From an uncultured Eubacteriales bacterium (GTDB lineage: Bacteria > Bacillota > Clostridia > Oscillospirales > Acutalibacteraceae): a stretch of DNA of 64,000 nt. Positions 47,882-56,051 of the stretch are shown here, piece by piece. The stretch spans positions 1-64,000 of the forward strand of contig CAKSTF010000004.1 of NCBI GenBank assembly GCA_934491515.1, written 5' to 3'. The first letter of the stretch is position 1. Each line of letters begins with the position of its first letter. A model generated the notes under the pieces. That model was not told the origin of the DNA and ran no database searches. It saw nothing but the letters and a program-made list of their open reading frames with translations. A program made the translations under genes and the position numbers.

Positions 47882-48832
47882 TTACTTTTTAAGCGCTATT
47901 GCCTTTTTGGCTTTTTCTGCAATATCCTTTGCACGCAGACCGAATCTTGTAAGCAGTTCGTCCGCAGGACCTGAATATCCGAACTCGTCCTCTATTCCTA
48001 TCTTAACAACGGGAACGGGGCAGGTTTCGCAAACCGCTTCGCTTACCGCAGCGCCGAGACCGCCTATTACGGTGTGTTCCTCCGCTGTCACTATAGCGCC
48101 CGTCTCGCGTGCGGCTTTTATAACCGCTTCGGTATCAAGGGGTTTTATCGTGTGCATATTGATAACGCGCGCGGAAATACCCTCGCCCGCCAACATATCG
48201 CAGGCGATAAGCGCTTCGTTTACAAGAAGTCCTGCAGCGATTATCGTAACGTCCGTACCGTCTTTCAGAACCGACGCTTTACCTACGGTAAATTCGTGGC
48301 TTTCATCAAAAAGAACCGGAGTTGCAAGTCTGCCGAATCTGATATAAACGGGACCTTCCATATCTATTGCGGCATTTACCGCCTGTTTTGCCTCGGTATC
48401 GTCCGCGGGAACGATTATCGTCATACCGGGAATGGTGCGCATAAGCGCAATATCTTCGTTGCACTGGTGGGTGGCGCCGTCCTCGCCTACCGAAATGCCG
48501 GCGTGCGTAGCGCCGATTATTACGTGAAGGCGCGGATATCCTATACCGTTACGAACCTGCTCGTAAGCACGGCCGGCGGCAAACATTGCAAAACTGCTTG
48601 CAAAAACGCGCTTGCCGGTAGAGGCAATACCTGCCGCTACGTTCATCATATTCTGTTCCGCTATTCCGCAATCGTAAAATCTTTCGGGAAAAGCCTTTTT
48701 GAATTTACCCGTATTTGTGGCTGCCGCAAGGTCGGCGTCAAGCACTACAAAATCGTCTCTTTTTTTGCCGAGTTCTACCAAAGCCTCGCCGTAAGAGGCG
48801 CGGGTCGCTATCTTCTTGATTTCCTGTGACAC
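47882..48832 (-). CDS. Transketolase C-terminal subunit
   Basis: A 316-residue protein holding the pyrimidine-binding and C-terminal domains of transketolase (DFVVLDADLAAATNTG, RFYDCGIAEQNMMNVAAG, HEDGATHQ-like GEDGATHQCNEDIALMR). It starts with GTG at 48832, with GGGGG upstream and 13 bases after the N-terminal subunit gene. Together they link pentose phosphate and glycolytic sugars. Confidence 0.93.
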   Translation of the reverse strand: MSQEIKKIATRASYGEALVELGKKRDDFVVLDADLAAATNTGKFKKAFPERFYDCGIAEQNMMNVAAGIASTGKRVFASSFAMFAAGRAYEQVRNGIGYPRLHVIIGATHAGISVGEDGATHQCNEDIALMRTIPGMTIIVPADDTEAKQAVNAAIDMEGPVYIRFGRLATPVLFDESHEFTVGKASVLKDGTDVTIIAAGLLVNEALIACDMLAGEGISARVINMHTIKPLDTEAVIKAARETGAIVTAEEHTVIGGLGAAVSEAVCETCPVPVVKIGIEDEFGYSGPADELLTRFGLRAKDIAEKAKKAIALKK

Positions 48833-48845
48833 TGTCTTTTCCCCC

Positions 48846-49682
48846 TTATGCAAGTTCCGCGCGTGCGGCGGCAAATTCTTTCATTGCCTGTTCGTACTGT
48901 TCGTCGTTAGGCGCAGAGCCATGCCACGAAACCTGATTTTCCATAAACGAAACGCCTTTGCCCTTTACGGTGTGCGCGATTATCGCAACCGGTTTATCTA
49001 CCGTGTGCGCTTCCTTTACGGCTGCCTCGATTTCATCAAAATCGTGACCGTTTATGTTTATTACATGAAAACCGAAGGCCTCAAACTTTTTGTCTATCGG
49101 CTCGGCGGAGTTTACTTCCCTTATTGTGCCGTCTATCTGAAGACCGTTAAAGTCGACAAAAGCGGTAAGATTTGAAAGACCCTTATTGCCTGCAAACATA
49201 GCCGCTTCCCACACTTCGCCCTCTTCAAGTTCGCCGTCGCCCAAAAGCGCGTAAACGTTAAAGCCGCTGCCGAAGTGCTTTGAAGAAAGCGCCATACCGC
49301 AAGCCGCCGCTATGCCCTGACCTAAGGAGCCTGAGGACATATCCACGCCGGGAGTATGCTTTTTATCGGGGTGACCCTGTAAAAACGAGCCTACTTTACG
49401 CAGATTTAAAAGTTCCTCTTTAGGGAAAAATCCGCGTTCTGCCAACGTGGCGTAAAGCACCGGCGCCGCATGGCCCTTTGAAAGCACAAAGCGGTCCCTG
49501 TTTTCCATATCGGGATTTGCGGGATCTATATTCATCTCTTCAAAATACAGATATGCCATAATATCCGCCGCGGAAAGCGATCCGCCCGGATGACCCGATT
49601 TTGCCGCATGCACGCTTTTGATAATATCTTCTCTTATATCAAGAGCATGCTTACAAAGTTCAGTCTTTTTTTGTTTGTCCAT
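48846..49682 (-). CDS. Transketolase N-terminal (thiamine-binding) subunit
   Basis: A 278-residue protein carrying the thiamine pyrophosphate half: SAKSGHPGGSLSAADIMAYLY, FVLSKGHAAPVLYA, LGQGIAAACGMALSSK and the GDGELEEGEVWEAAM cofactor motif. Split transketolases are common in Clostridia. GGAGAG precedes the ATG, which lies inside the end of the HAD gene (23 bases overlap). Confidence 0.94.
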   Translation of the reverse strand: MDKQKKTELCKHALDIREDIIKSVHAAKSGHPGGSLSAADIMAYLYFEEMNIDPANPDMENRDRFVLSKGHAAPVLYATLAERGFFPKEELLNLRKVGSFLQGHPDKKHTPGVDMSSGSLGQGIAAACGMALSSKHFGSGFNVYALLGDGELEEGEVWEAAMFAGNKGLSNLTAFVDFNGLQIDGTIREVNSAEPIDKKFEAFGFHVININGHDFDEIEAAVKEAHTVDKPVAIIAHTVKGKGVSFMENQVSWHGSAPNDEQYEQAMKEFAAARAELA

Positions 49683-50514
49683 CGGTGTGAACTCTCCTTT
49701 TCAATGTATATATAAAGTCGGCAACCGCACCCTCTACGGCATCCCCGACAATTATATCGGCCCTTTCCTTAACCGTATCCGGCGCGCCTGCGGGACAACC
49801 CGAAAACGCGGCGGCAGACAGCATCTCAACATCGTTATAACCGTCGCCCACGGCAAAGAAATTTTCCTTTTTTATATTAAGTATGTCAAGCAATTTCATA
49901 AGCCCCGATACCTTTGAAACACCGCGGGGCATCTGTTCTAAATATATTCGCGTTTTGCCGTATATCTTTACCACCGTATCGTAAAAAGCGCAGGGCGAAC
50001 CTATCGCTTTTATCGCCTCTTTAACGGCGGCCTGCTGACCCTCGTGGTCAAAAAGATAAAGTATCTTATTGGGAGTGCGCGAAAGTATATCGTTAAAACT
50101 TACTGTCTCGCTTGTCATCCCTTCGTAGTCCTGGTGGTCTTTGGTTTCGGCGGTCTCTTTAAGCGTATACACCTTATCACCGCAGTGCACTTCTATACCA
50201 AGTCCGGGTGCCGCCGCCTGCGCCGCTTTTATACATTCAAATCCGGAAGCGTCGATATAAGTTTCCCAAACGGTCTTTTTGTTTACAGTATCGTATATCA
50301 TGCTGCCGTTGCCCACAACGCAGGGCGCAAAACCGTTGTAGATTTCCGTAACGGGCGACACGGCGGAAGCCGTTCTTCCCGTGGCGAGGCAGACAAGTCC
50401 GCCCTCGCTTTTAAAGTATTCCATCGCCTCGATATTCTTTTGCGGAAGCACGCCGTTGTAAAGCAGTGTTCCGTCTATATCGCAGGCTAAAAGACATCCG
50501 CTAAAAATTCCCAT
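49660..50514 (-). CDS. Cof-type HAD family hydrolase
   Basis: A 284-residue HAD phosphatase of subclass IIB. Motif I is DIDGTLL (Asp nucleophile), motif II LATGRT, and motif IV GDGYNDVEMLS. The C2 cap sits between. Substrates are usually sugar phosphates or FMN-like compounds and cannot be told. It overlaps both neighbours, rluA-like and transketolase genes. Confidence 0.9.
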   Translation of the reverse strand: MGIFSGCLLACDIDGTLLYNGVLPQKNIEAMEYFKSEGGLVCLATGRTASAVSPVTEIYNGFAPCVVGNGSMIYDTVNKKTVWETYIDASGFECIKAAQAAAPGLGIEVHCGDKVYTLKETAETKDHQDYEGMTSETVSFNDILSRTPNKILYLFDHEGQQAAVKEAIKAIGSPCAFYDTVVKIYGKTRIYLEQMPRGVSKVSGLMKLLDILNIKKENFFAVGDGYNDVEMLSAAAFSGCPAGAPDTVKERADIIVGDAVEGAVADFIYTLKRRVHTDGQTKKD

Positions 50515-51424
50515 TTCTTCTTAAATCCTCTAAAAATTCAGTAAAATATCGGGGCAGGTCGCTTGAAAATTCCATATATTCGCCCGTTTTTGGGTGAATA
50601 AATCCTATTTTTCTTGCGTGCAGACACTGTCCGCCGAGTTTTTTTATAACTTTTTTCGGCCCGTAAACGTCGTCCCCTGCAAGCGGATGACCGATATACG
50701 CCATGTGTACCCTTATCTGGTGGGTCCTGCCGGTTTTAAGCCGCAGTCTTATATATGTAAAACCGCCGAAGCGTTCCAGAACCTTGTATTCGGTCTGCGC
50801 CGATTTGGAGTTTTTTTCGGTCACCGCCATTTGTTTCCGCTTCACGGGGTGGCGGCCTATCGGGGCGTCAATAAGTCCCGTATCGTCCTTTAAGTTGCCG
50901 TACACCACGGCCTCATACTCGCGCGTAAGGGAATGCGCCTTTATCTGCTGCGCCAAAGAAACGTGCGCCTTATCGTTTTTTGCAACAAGCAGAAGTCCGC
51001 TTGTGTTTTTGTCTATGCGGTGAAGTATGCCCGGGCGCATAACGCCGTTTATACCCGAAAGACTGTCACCGCAATGAAACATAACCGCGTTTACAAGCGT
51101 GTTGTCGCGATTGCCTGCGGCAGGGTGAACCACCATTCCTTTAGGCTTGTTTACAACAAGCAGGTCGCTGTCCTCGTAAACTATATCAAGCGGAATGTTT
51201 TGGGCTGTTACTTCATATTCGCGCGGCTCTTCAACCTCTATTTCAACACGGTCGCCGTTTTTAAGACGGCGGTTTTTTTCGGCAGGAACACCGTTTACCT
51301 TAACCGCGCCGTTCTTTATTATAACCGTCGCGCGCGTACGGGAAAGACCCGCCGTCTGTGCCGTAAACGCGTCAAGACGGCAGCCCTCCGGACCGCCGTC
51401 GTATATGGCATTAAACTTTTTCAT
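50501..51424 (-). CDS. RluA family 23S rRNA pseudouridine synthase
   Basis: A 307-residue enzyme with an N-terminal S4 domain (GLSRTRATVIIKNGAVKVNG) and the RluA catalytic motif GILHRIDKNTSGLLLVAK, where Asp is the nucleophile. RLKTGRTHQIRVHMAYIGHPLAGD is the second signature. This is the RluD/YlyB type that in Firmicutes usually follows lspA, as it does here with a 14-base overlap. Confidence 0.94.
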   Translation of the reverse strand: MKKFNAIYDGGPEGCRLDAFTAQTAGLSRTRATVIIKNGAVKVNGVPAEKNRRLKNGDRVEIEVEEPREYEVTAQNIPLDIVYEDSDLLVVNKPKGMVVHPAAGNRDNTLVNAVMFHCGDSLSGINGVMRPGILHRIDKNTSGLLLVAKNDKAHVSLAQQIKAHSLTREYEAVVYGNLKDDTGLIDAPIGRHPVKRKQMAVTEKNSKSAQTEYKVLERFGGFTYIRLRLKTGRTHQIRVHMAYIGHPLAGDDVYGPKKVIKKLGGQCLHARKIGFIHPKTGEYMEFSSDLPRYFTEFLEDLRRNGNF

Positions 51425-51941
51425 TTTTTTCGCCGGAGGTTTCCGCTTCCGCTTTAATCTTTTTAAGGCGGCTTTCCTTAATCATACCGCCGATAAAATA
51501 AATAAGCAAAAGCGCCGCGCCTATGCAAACGCCGCAGTCGGCAACGTTGAACACGGGGAATTGCGGCATAAAGGCAAAATGCAGAAAATCAACAACATAA
51601 CCGCCCCTGAAAACGCGGTCTGTCATATTTCCTATTCCGCCGGAAAGCACAAGAATTATCGCCCAGAAAAGGGTCTTATCCTTTGTTCCGTATTTTAAAA
51701 GCAGCGCAATGCACACAAGCATTATAACGCAGGTAAGCGATAACAAAAGCCACGTCGACCCACCGAGCATTCCCCACGCACCGCCGTCGTTCTTTATGTA
51801 TACCGTATCAATAACGCCGGGAATAAGCACCGGTCCGTTTTCACCAAGTTCCATTCCCGCCGCCACGATATGTTTGGTTACCTGATCGCCGACAAGAAGT
51901 AATATTCCTGTAAGTACCGCTAAAATATAGGAAATCATCAT
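51411..51941 (-). CDS. lspA: Lipoprotein signal peptidase II
   Basis: A 176-residue, four-helix aspartyl protease. The catalytic Asp residues lie in GGIGNMTDRVFRGGYVVDFLHF and FPVFNVADCGVCIG. It removes signal peptides from lipoproteins such as the GHL10 protein encoded at 36.6 kb. The C-terminal tail is longer and more charged than usual (KKIKAEAETSGEKNEKV). Confidence 0.95.
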   Translation of the reverse strand: MMISYILAVLTGILLLVGDQVTKHIVAAGMELGENGPVLIPGVIDTVYIKNDGGAWGMLGGSTWLLLSLTCVIMLVCIALLLKYGTKDKTLFWAIILVLSGGIGNMTDRVFRGGYVVDFLHFAFMPQFPVFNVADCGVCIGAALLLIYFIGGMIKESRLKKIKAEAETSGEKNEKV

Positions 51942-51942
51942 T

Positions 51943-51965
51943 ATTTCCTCCTGATTGTTTTGTCT
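51943..51965. repeat. Partial copy of the dispersed repeat
   Basis: CCTGATTGTTTTGTCTGAAC (about 51947-51966) is the reverse complement of the AGACAAARCAATCRGG core found at 7.9 and 27.9 kb. It sits in the lspA-ylmH gap. Confidence 0.55.
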
Positions 51966-51983
51966 GAACGGCAGATTGCCGCA

Positions 51984-52724
51984 CTAACGGGCGTAACGGG
52001 TATAAACAATAACCGTTCTGCCCTTTTTGGAAAACGTATCGCAGGAAACTATGTCAAACCTGCCTTTCCCCCTCACGGTTATTCTGTCGCCGCCTTTAAG
52101 CACGGCGGTATGTTTTTCTGCAAGGCGCGAATTAACGCTTACCTTGCCCTCGTCTATAAGAGTTGCCGCAGCACTTCGCGAAACGCGGCAGATTTCCGCC
52201 AAAACGCAGTCTATGCGCATAGAAGCCACCGTGCCCGAACGTTCTTCCGCAGCGTCGGTTTGCGGAAGCGGCGGATCGTAGCCCTCACTTACCGTAACGC
52301 CCACCGCGCCTACCTTGTTTATCTGCGATATAACATACGGCGCGATATCGGTTTTAAGAAAAACCACCGCGCGGCCTTTTTCGGTAAGAATATCGCCTAT
52401 CGCTTCCCTTTTTACGCCAAGCGCCGTAACGGCACCCAGAAAATCGCGGTGAGAAAGCGAATATTCGGGCATGTATGTAAACGTTGCCGCGGTTACGGGG
52501 AACTCCGGTTCGCTGCACCACGGCGGCAGGCAGGCAAGAATCAACCGTTCCGCACCGTCATATCCGCCGAAGAAAACAAACCTTTCGTTCCTGTTTTTCA
52601 GAATTTTCTCGGCCTCGGCTGTTTCCGCCGCCGATAAAAATCCCAAAAACCGCGGAATGTTCTTCAGGTTTGAAAGTTCTGCCGTGTCCGCTACCCGTGC
52701 GGAAAACTCATCACGTTCCATCAA
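51984..52724 (-). CDS. ylmH: YlmH-like S4 domain RNA-binding protein
   Basis: A 246-residue protein with an N-terminal PRTase-like region (RFLGFLSAAETAEAEKIL, YDGAERLILACLPPW) and a C-terminal S4 domain (LAEICRVSRSAAATLIDEGKVSVNSRLAEKH). YlmH, part of the division-linked ylm cluster, rescues stalled ribosomes or binds rRNA in Firmicutes. It overlaps sepF. No ylmG or divIVA gene is between it and lspA, as would be usual. Confidence 0.9.
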   Translation of the reverse strand: MMERDEFSARVADTAELSNLKNIPRFLGFLSAAETAEAEKILKNRNERFVFFGGYDGAERLILACLPPWCSEPEFPVTAATFTYMPEYSLSHRDFLGAVTALGVKREAIGDILTEKGRAVVFLKTDIAPYVISQINKVGAVGVTVSEGYDPPLPQTDAAEERSGTVASMRIDCVLAEICRVSRSAAATLIDEGKVSVNSRLAEKHTAVLKGGDRITVRGKGRFDIVSCDTFSKKGRTVIVYTRYAR

Positions 52725-53200
52725 TAATAAAGTTTGCTGTCGTCCATATCCTCAAGCGTAAGTTCGCCCATAACGTCAACACCGCGCGCCGCGATAATGA
52801 ACGTGTTTTTTGCAACCTTGCGCATATTTCCGGCGTTTGCATAGGCAACGCCGCTTAAAAAGTCAACTATTCTTCTTGAAACATCGTGCGCGGCGTCCTC
52901 AAGGTTAAGAACCACGGTCTTGCCGTCGTTAAGATTGTCAGCAATGGAAGTAACGTCGTCGAACCTGTCGGGTTTTACAAGAACCACCTGCATGGCGCTG
53001 CCCGCGGTTGCGGCAGCCGCGCGGTTGTAATTTACGGTTTTCGATTTAACTATCTTAGGGGTTTCGGCGCGCTCTCTTCTTGCAGAAGACTCTTCCTCCG
53101 CCTCGCGTGCGGCGCGGCGGTCGGTCTGTACGCCGTCATCCTCAAAATCATCTTCGTCCGGAATAGTCATAATGTTTTTAATGTTATCCCAAAGACCCAT
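52721..53200 (-). CDS. sepF: Cell division protein SepF
   Basis: A 159-residue SepF. The N-terminal amphipathic membrane anchor is MGLWDNIKNIM, followed by an acidic linker (PDEDDFEDDG) and the SepF core (VVLVKPDRFDDVTSIADNLNDGKTVVLNLE, VSRRIVDFLSGVAYA). It tethers FtsZ to the membrane. I start at 53200 (MGLWDN). Confidence 0.95.
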   Translation of the reverse strand: MGLWDNIKNIMTIPDEDDFEDDGVQTDRRAAREAEEESSARRERAETPKIVKSKTVNYNRAAAATAGSAMQVVLVKPDRFDDVTSIADNLNDGKTVVLNLEDAAHDVSRRIVDFLSGVAYANAGNMRKVAKNTFIIAARGVDVMGELTLEDMDDSKLYY

Positions 53201-53216
53201 ATAAAGCACATCCTTT

Positions 53217-53906
53217 TTATTTATATATCCTTCTGCCGAAAAGAGAAGTCCCGATTCTTACGAGATTTGTGCCGCATTTTACGGCACATTCGTAATCGCC
53301 CGACATTCCCATAGACAAAATTTCCATAGTACTATTATCTATTTTTTTAAGCGCGTTGTCAATAAACAGTTTGTACATTGCGTCAAAATATTTAATGTTA
53401 TCCGAAGGCTTTTCGCAAACGGGCGGTATCGCCATAAGGCCCTTTATTCTAAGTCCCTCAAAGGCGGCTGCCTGTGCCGCGGCTTCCGTTAATTCTTCCG
53501 CTTTAAATCCCGATTTGCTCTCCTCATTTCCTATATTTACCTCTAAAAGCACGTCCTGCACGATTCCTTTTTTAAGCGCCGCTTTGGATATTTCTTTTGC
53601 AAGGTGCAAAGAATCCACCGAATGTATAAGTTCCACGCGACCCACAATATCCTTTGCCTTGTTGGTCTGCAAATGCCCTATAAAATGCCGATGGGCGGAC
53701 TTATCGTAAAAGGCTTCCTTTTGCAGAAACTCCTGCACGCGGTTTTCGCCTATGTATTTCACTCCGCACCTTATCGCGCGGTTTACGGTTTCCGCGTCAA
53801 CCGTTTTTGTGGCTGCAAGGAGGATAATATCCTCTTCCCGTTTTCCTACACTTTCCGCCGCGCGGCGTATGTTTTCTTTTATAACACGGTAATTTTCTTC
53901 AAGCAT
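53217..53906 (-). CDS. YggS/YlmE family PLP homeostasis protein
   Basis: A 229-residue single-domain PLP-binding TIM-barrel protein. The lysine site is in IILLAATKTVDAETVNRA, HFIGHLQTNKAKDIV is the family signature, and LSMGMSGDYECAVKCGTNLVRIGTSLFG closes it. It regulates free pyridoxal phosphate. Its ATG overlaps the stop of the HlyD-like gene by one base (TGATG). Confidence 0.95.
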   Translation of the reverse strand: MLEENYRVIKENIRRAAESVGKREEDIILLAATKTVDAETVNRAIRCGVKYIGENRVQEFLQKEAFYDKSAHRHFIGHLQTNKAKDIVGRVELIHSVDSLHLAKEISKAALKKGIVQDVLLEVNIGNEESKSGFKAEELTEAAAQAAAFEGLRIKGLMAIPPVCEKPSDNIKYFDAMYKLFIDNALKKIDNSTMEILSMGMSGDYECAVKCGTNLVRIGTSLFGRRIYK

Positions 53907-55114
53907 CAGCCCACTACCTTTCCGTCATAAAGTTTTTTGCCCTTTACCACCACTTCATCGTAAAGGCGCAGCACCTTTTCTTCGTTGCTGCTTTCCTGTT
54001 CGCAGATTATATAATCGTCCATTGTATACAAAACGTTTACCGGCACGAACTTAACAGCGCTGCCGTTAAGCACATACACGCCCGCGGTACCGTTTACTAT
54101 ACGCAGCGCTTTCTTTTGTATTTTAAGGCCTGAATAGGTGTTGTTTACAAGGGTAAAATTAGCATACCGTACAGACGCGAGTTCCCGACTTACGCTTCCG
54201 CAGGAAAGAACGATTACCGCCGCGTCCTCCGCGTTGGAAAGGTTAATGGCCTTTACCGTTACCGGCAGGTCGCTGCCGCCGTCCACCGCGGAATGGAGAT
54301 ATAACTCGTCCCCTTCTTTAAAGCGCGCGGAATCGTTTACGGATATTTTCCCCGCCACAAACCACTCGTAACCGGAAACTATTTTTCCAACCGCTTTATC
54401 GGAAACTTCCGAAACCTTTACGGTTTTTAAAAATTCGGGCGTAAGTTCTTCCGGCGTTTTCCCCGAAAGCATACTCTCGTACCCGTCCACATGGGATATA
54501 AAATATCCCGACATAGGCGCCGCAATTATTCCCGAAGCCGCAGGGAGCGACGCGGAAAGCGAGGAAAGTTCCTCTTTAAGCGCGGTAAGCCTTGCGGAAA
54601 AATCGGTTTGCTCGCCGGTTATCATCTGTCGCCTGTTTACCGCGGTAAGCAGCCTGCGAGTATACTCCGAACTGTCGGTAAAAGTTCCGTTGGTGCAGTT
54701 TTTTACAAGTTCCCCCAGCGCTTCGTCCACCTTTGCGTTTACAAGACTTAAGTCCGAAGCGGAAACGCTGTTGTAACCCTGCAATTCTTCTATATCCGCT
54801 ATTTTACTGTTAAGTTCGCTTATTCGGCTTACCGTGTAGGACGTTGCAGCGCTGTCGTAAATATCGGCCACCGCGCCGCCCTTTGCAACGCGGCTGCCGT
54901 CGCTTGCCACAAAATGCAGCACTCCCGTGCTGCCGCTTTCTATAACCGTTTCTTCACGGACTATAAGCCCCTTGAACTTAACGCCGTCTATTGTCTCGTA
55001 AAACTCGGCGCTTTCGGTGGTTATCGGCTTATAAACGGCGGAATATATCTGATGCACCAAAAACAGCAGCAATATACCGATTATAAAGATTTTAAGAATT
55101 TTGTGATTATTCAA
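53906..55114 (-). CDS. HlyD-like membrane fusion/adaptor protein in the division cluster
   Basis: A 402-residue protein with an N-terminal membrane anchor (ILKIFIIGILLLFLVHQIYSAVY), a lipoyl-like/barrel-sandwich half (GLIVREETVIESGSTGVLHFVASDGSRVAKGG), a coiled-coil helix region (about 105-200) and a second half-sandwich with a C-terminal beta region. This is the HlyD adaptor layout, but no ABC or outer pore partner is nearby. Homologues sit beside yggS-sepF in Clostridia (knowledge). I use a TTG start at 55114 with GCAGGG upstream; a TTG 7 codons earlier is possible. Confidence 0.78.
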   Translation of the reverse strand: MNNHKILKIFIIGILLLFLVHQIYSAVYKPITTESAEFYETIDGVKFKGLIVREETVIESGSTGVLHFVASDGSRVAKGGAVADIYDSAATSYTVSRISELNSKIADIEELQGYNSVSASDLSLVNAKVDEALGELVKNCTNGTFTDSSEYTRRLLTAVNRRQMITGEQTDFSARLTALKEELSSLSASLPAASGIIAAPMSGYFISHVDGYESMLSGKTPEELTPEFLKTVKVSEVSDKAVGKIVSGYEWFVAGKISVNDSARFKEGDELYLHSAVDGGSDLPVTVKAINLSNAEDAAVIVLSCGSVSRELASVRYANFTLVNNTYSGLKIQKKALRIVNGTAGVYVLNGSAVKFVPVNVLYTMDDYIICEQESSNEEKVLRLYDEVVVKGKKLYDGKVVG

Positions 55115-56051
55115 ATCGGTATCCCTGCCTTTCAAGTATTCGTTTTGCCGAGGAAAGAACGTTGTCGCTGTCGGCGTATATCCAGTTTATATCGTCCCTT
55201 GCGCCGAACCACGTAAGTTGTCGCTTGGCATAGCGACGTGTCTGCCGTTTAAGGTTTTCCACCGCTTCGTCAAGGGTTATCTCCCCTTCAAAAAACGAAA
55301 AAAACTCTTTATGTCCTATCGCCTGAACCGCGCCGCGTGTACCGCTTTCTTTTCTTAAATAGGCGGCGCGCGCCTCCTCTAAAAGACCGTTTTCCATCAT
55401 TATATCAACACGCGCGTTTATGCGGTCGTAAAGTTTTTGTCGGTCTTTATATGTAATGCCTATCACGGTAGGAATAAAAGGCGATTCGTTCTGCCTTGAA
55501 ATCTGTTTTTGCTGCGCTTTTGTAAGGCCCGTGGTTTCGGCAATTTCAAGTGCCCGCACTATTCGGCGGCGGTCGTTTGGGTGCAGCGCGGCGGCAGAAT
55601 CGGGATCGAAAGAGCGCAAAACGGCAAGCATATGCTCTCCGCCGTTTGCGTCATACTCCGCTTCAAGCCGTTTTCTTACTTCCTCGCTGCCGTTTTCTTC
55701 GCAGTATTCTATATTGTCGATAAGCGAATTTACATAAAGTCCCGTGCCGCCTACCGTTACGGGTATTTTGCCGCGCGCGGCTATTTCGCGCGCCGCCTCG
55801 CGCGCCGCTTTTACATATCCGTAAACCGTAAATTTTTCACCGTAAGGTAAAAATTCAAGCAAGTGGTGCGGTATGCCGCACTGTTCTTCTTTCGATGCGG
55901 CGGCAGACGCTATATGCATATCTTTATACACCTGCATTGAGTCCGCCGATATTATTTCACCGTTTACGGCTTTTGCAATATTAACGCCAAGCGCCGTCTT
56001 TCCGCTTGCCGTAGGCCCTACGACAAATATTATCTTAATTTTTTCGTTCAT
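55107..56051 (-). CDS. miaA: tRNA dimethylallyltransferase
   Basis: A 314-residue MiaA. The P-loop is VVGPTASGKTALG, followed by EIISADSMQVYKDM, GTGLYVNSLID and RQTRRYAKRQLTWF. It adds the isopentenyl group at A37 of tRNAs reading UNN codons, the substrate later thiolated by MiaB (61 kb). It overlaps mutL by 4 bases. Confidence 0.96.
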   Translation of the reverse strand: MNEKIKIIFVVGPTASGKTALGVNIAKAVNGEIISADSMQVYKDMHIASAAASKEEQCGIPHHLLEFLPYGEKFTVYGYVKAAREAAREIAARGKIPVTVGGTGLYVNSLIDNIEYCEENGSEEVRKRLEAEYDANGGEHMLAVLRSFDPDSAAALHPNDRRRIVRALEIAETTGLTKAQQKQISRQNESPFIPTVIGITYKDRQKLYDRINARVDIMMENGLLEEARAAYLRKESGTRGAVQAIGHKEFFSFFEGEITLDEAVENLKRQTRRYAKRQLTWFGARDDINWIYADSDNVLSSAKRILERQGYRFE

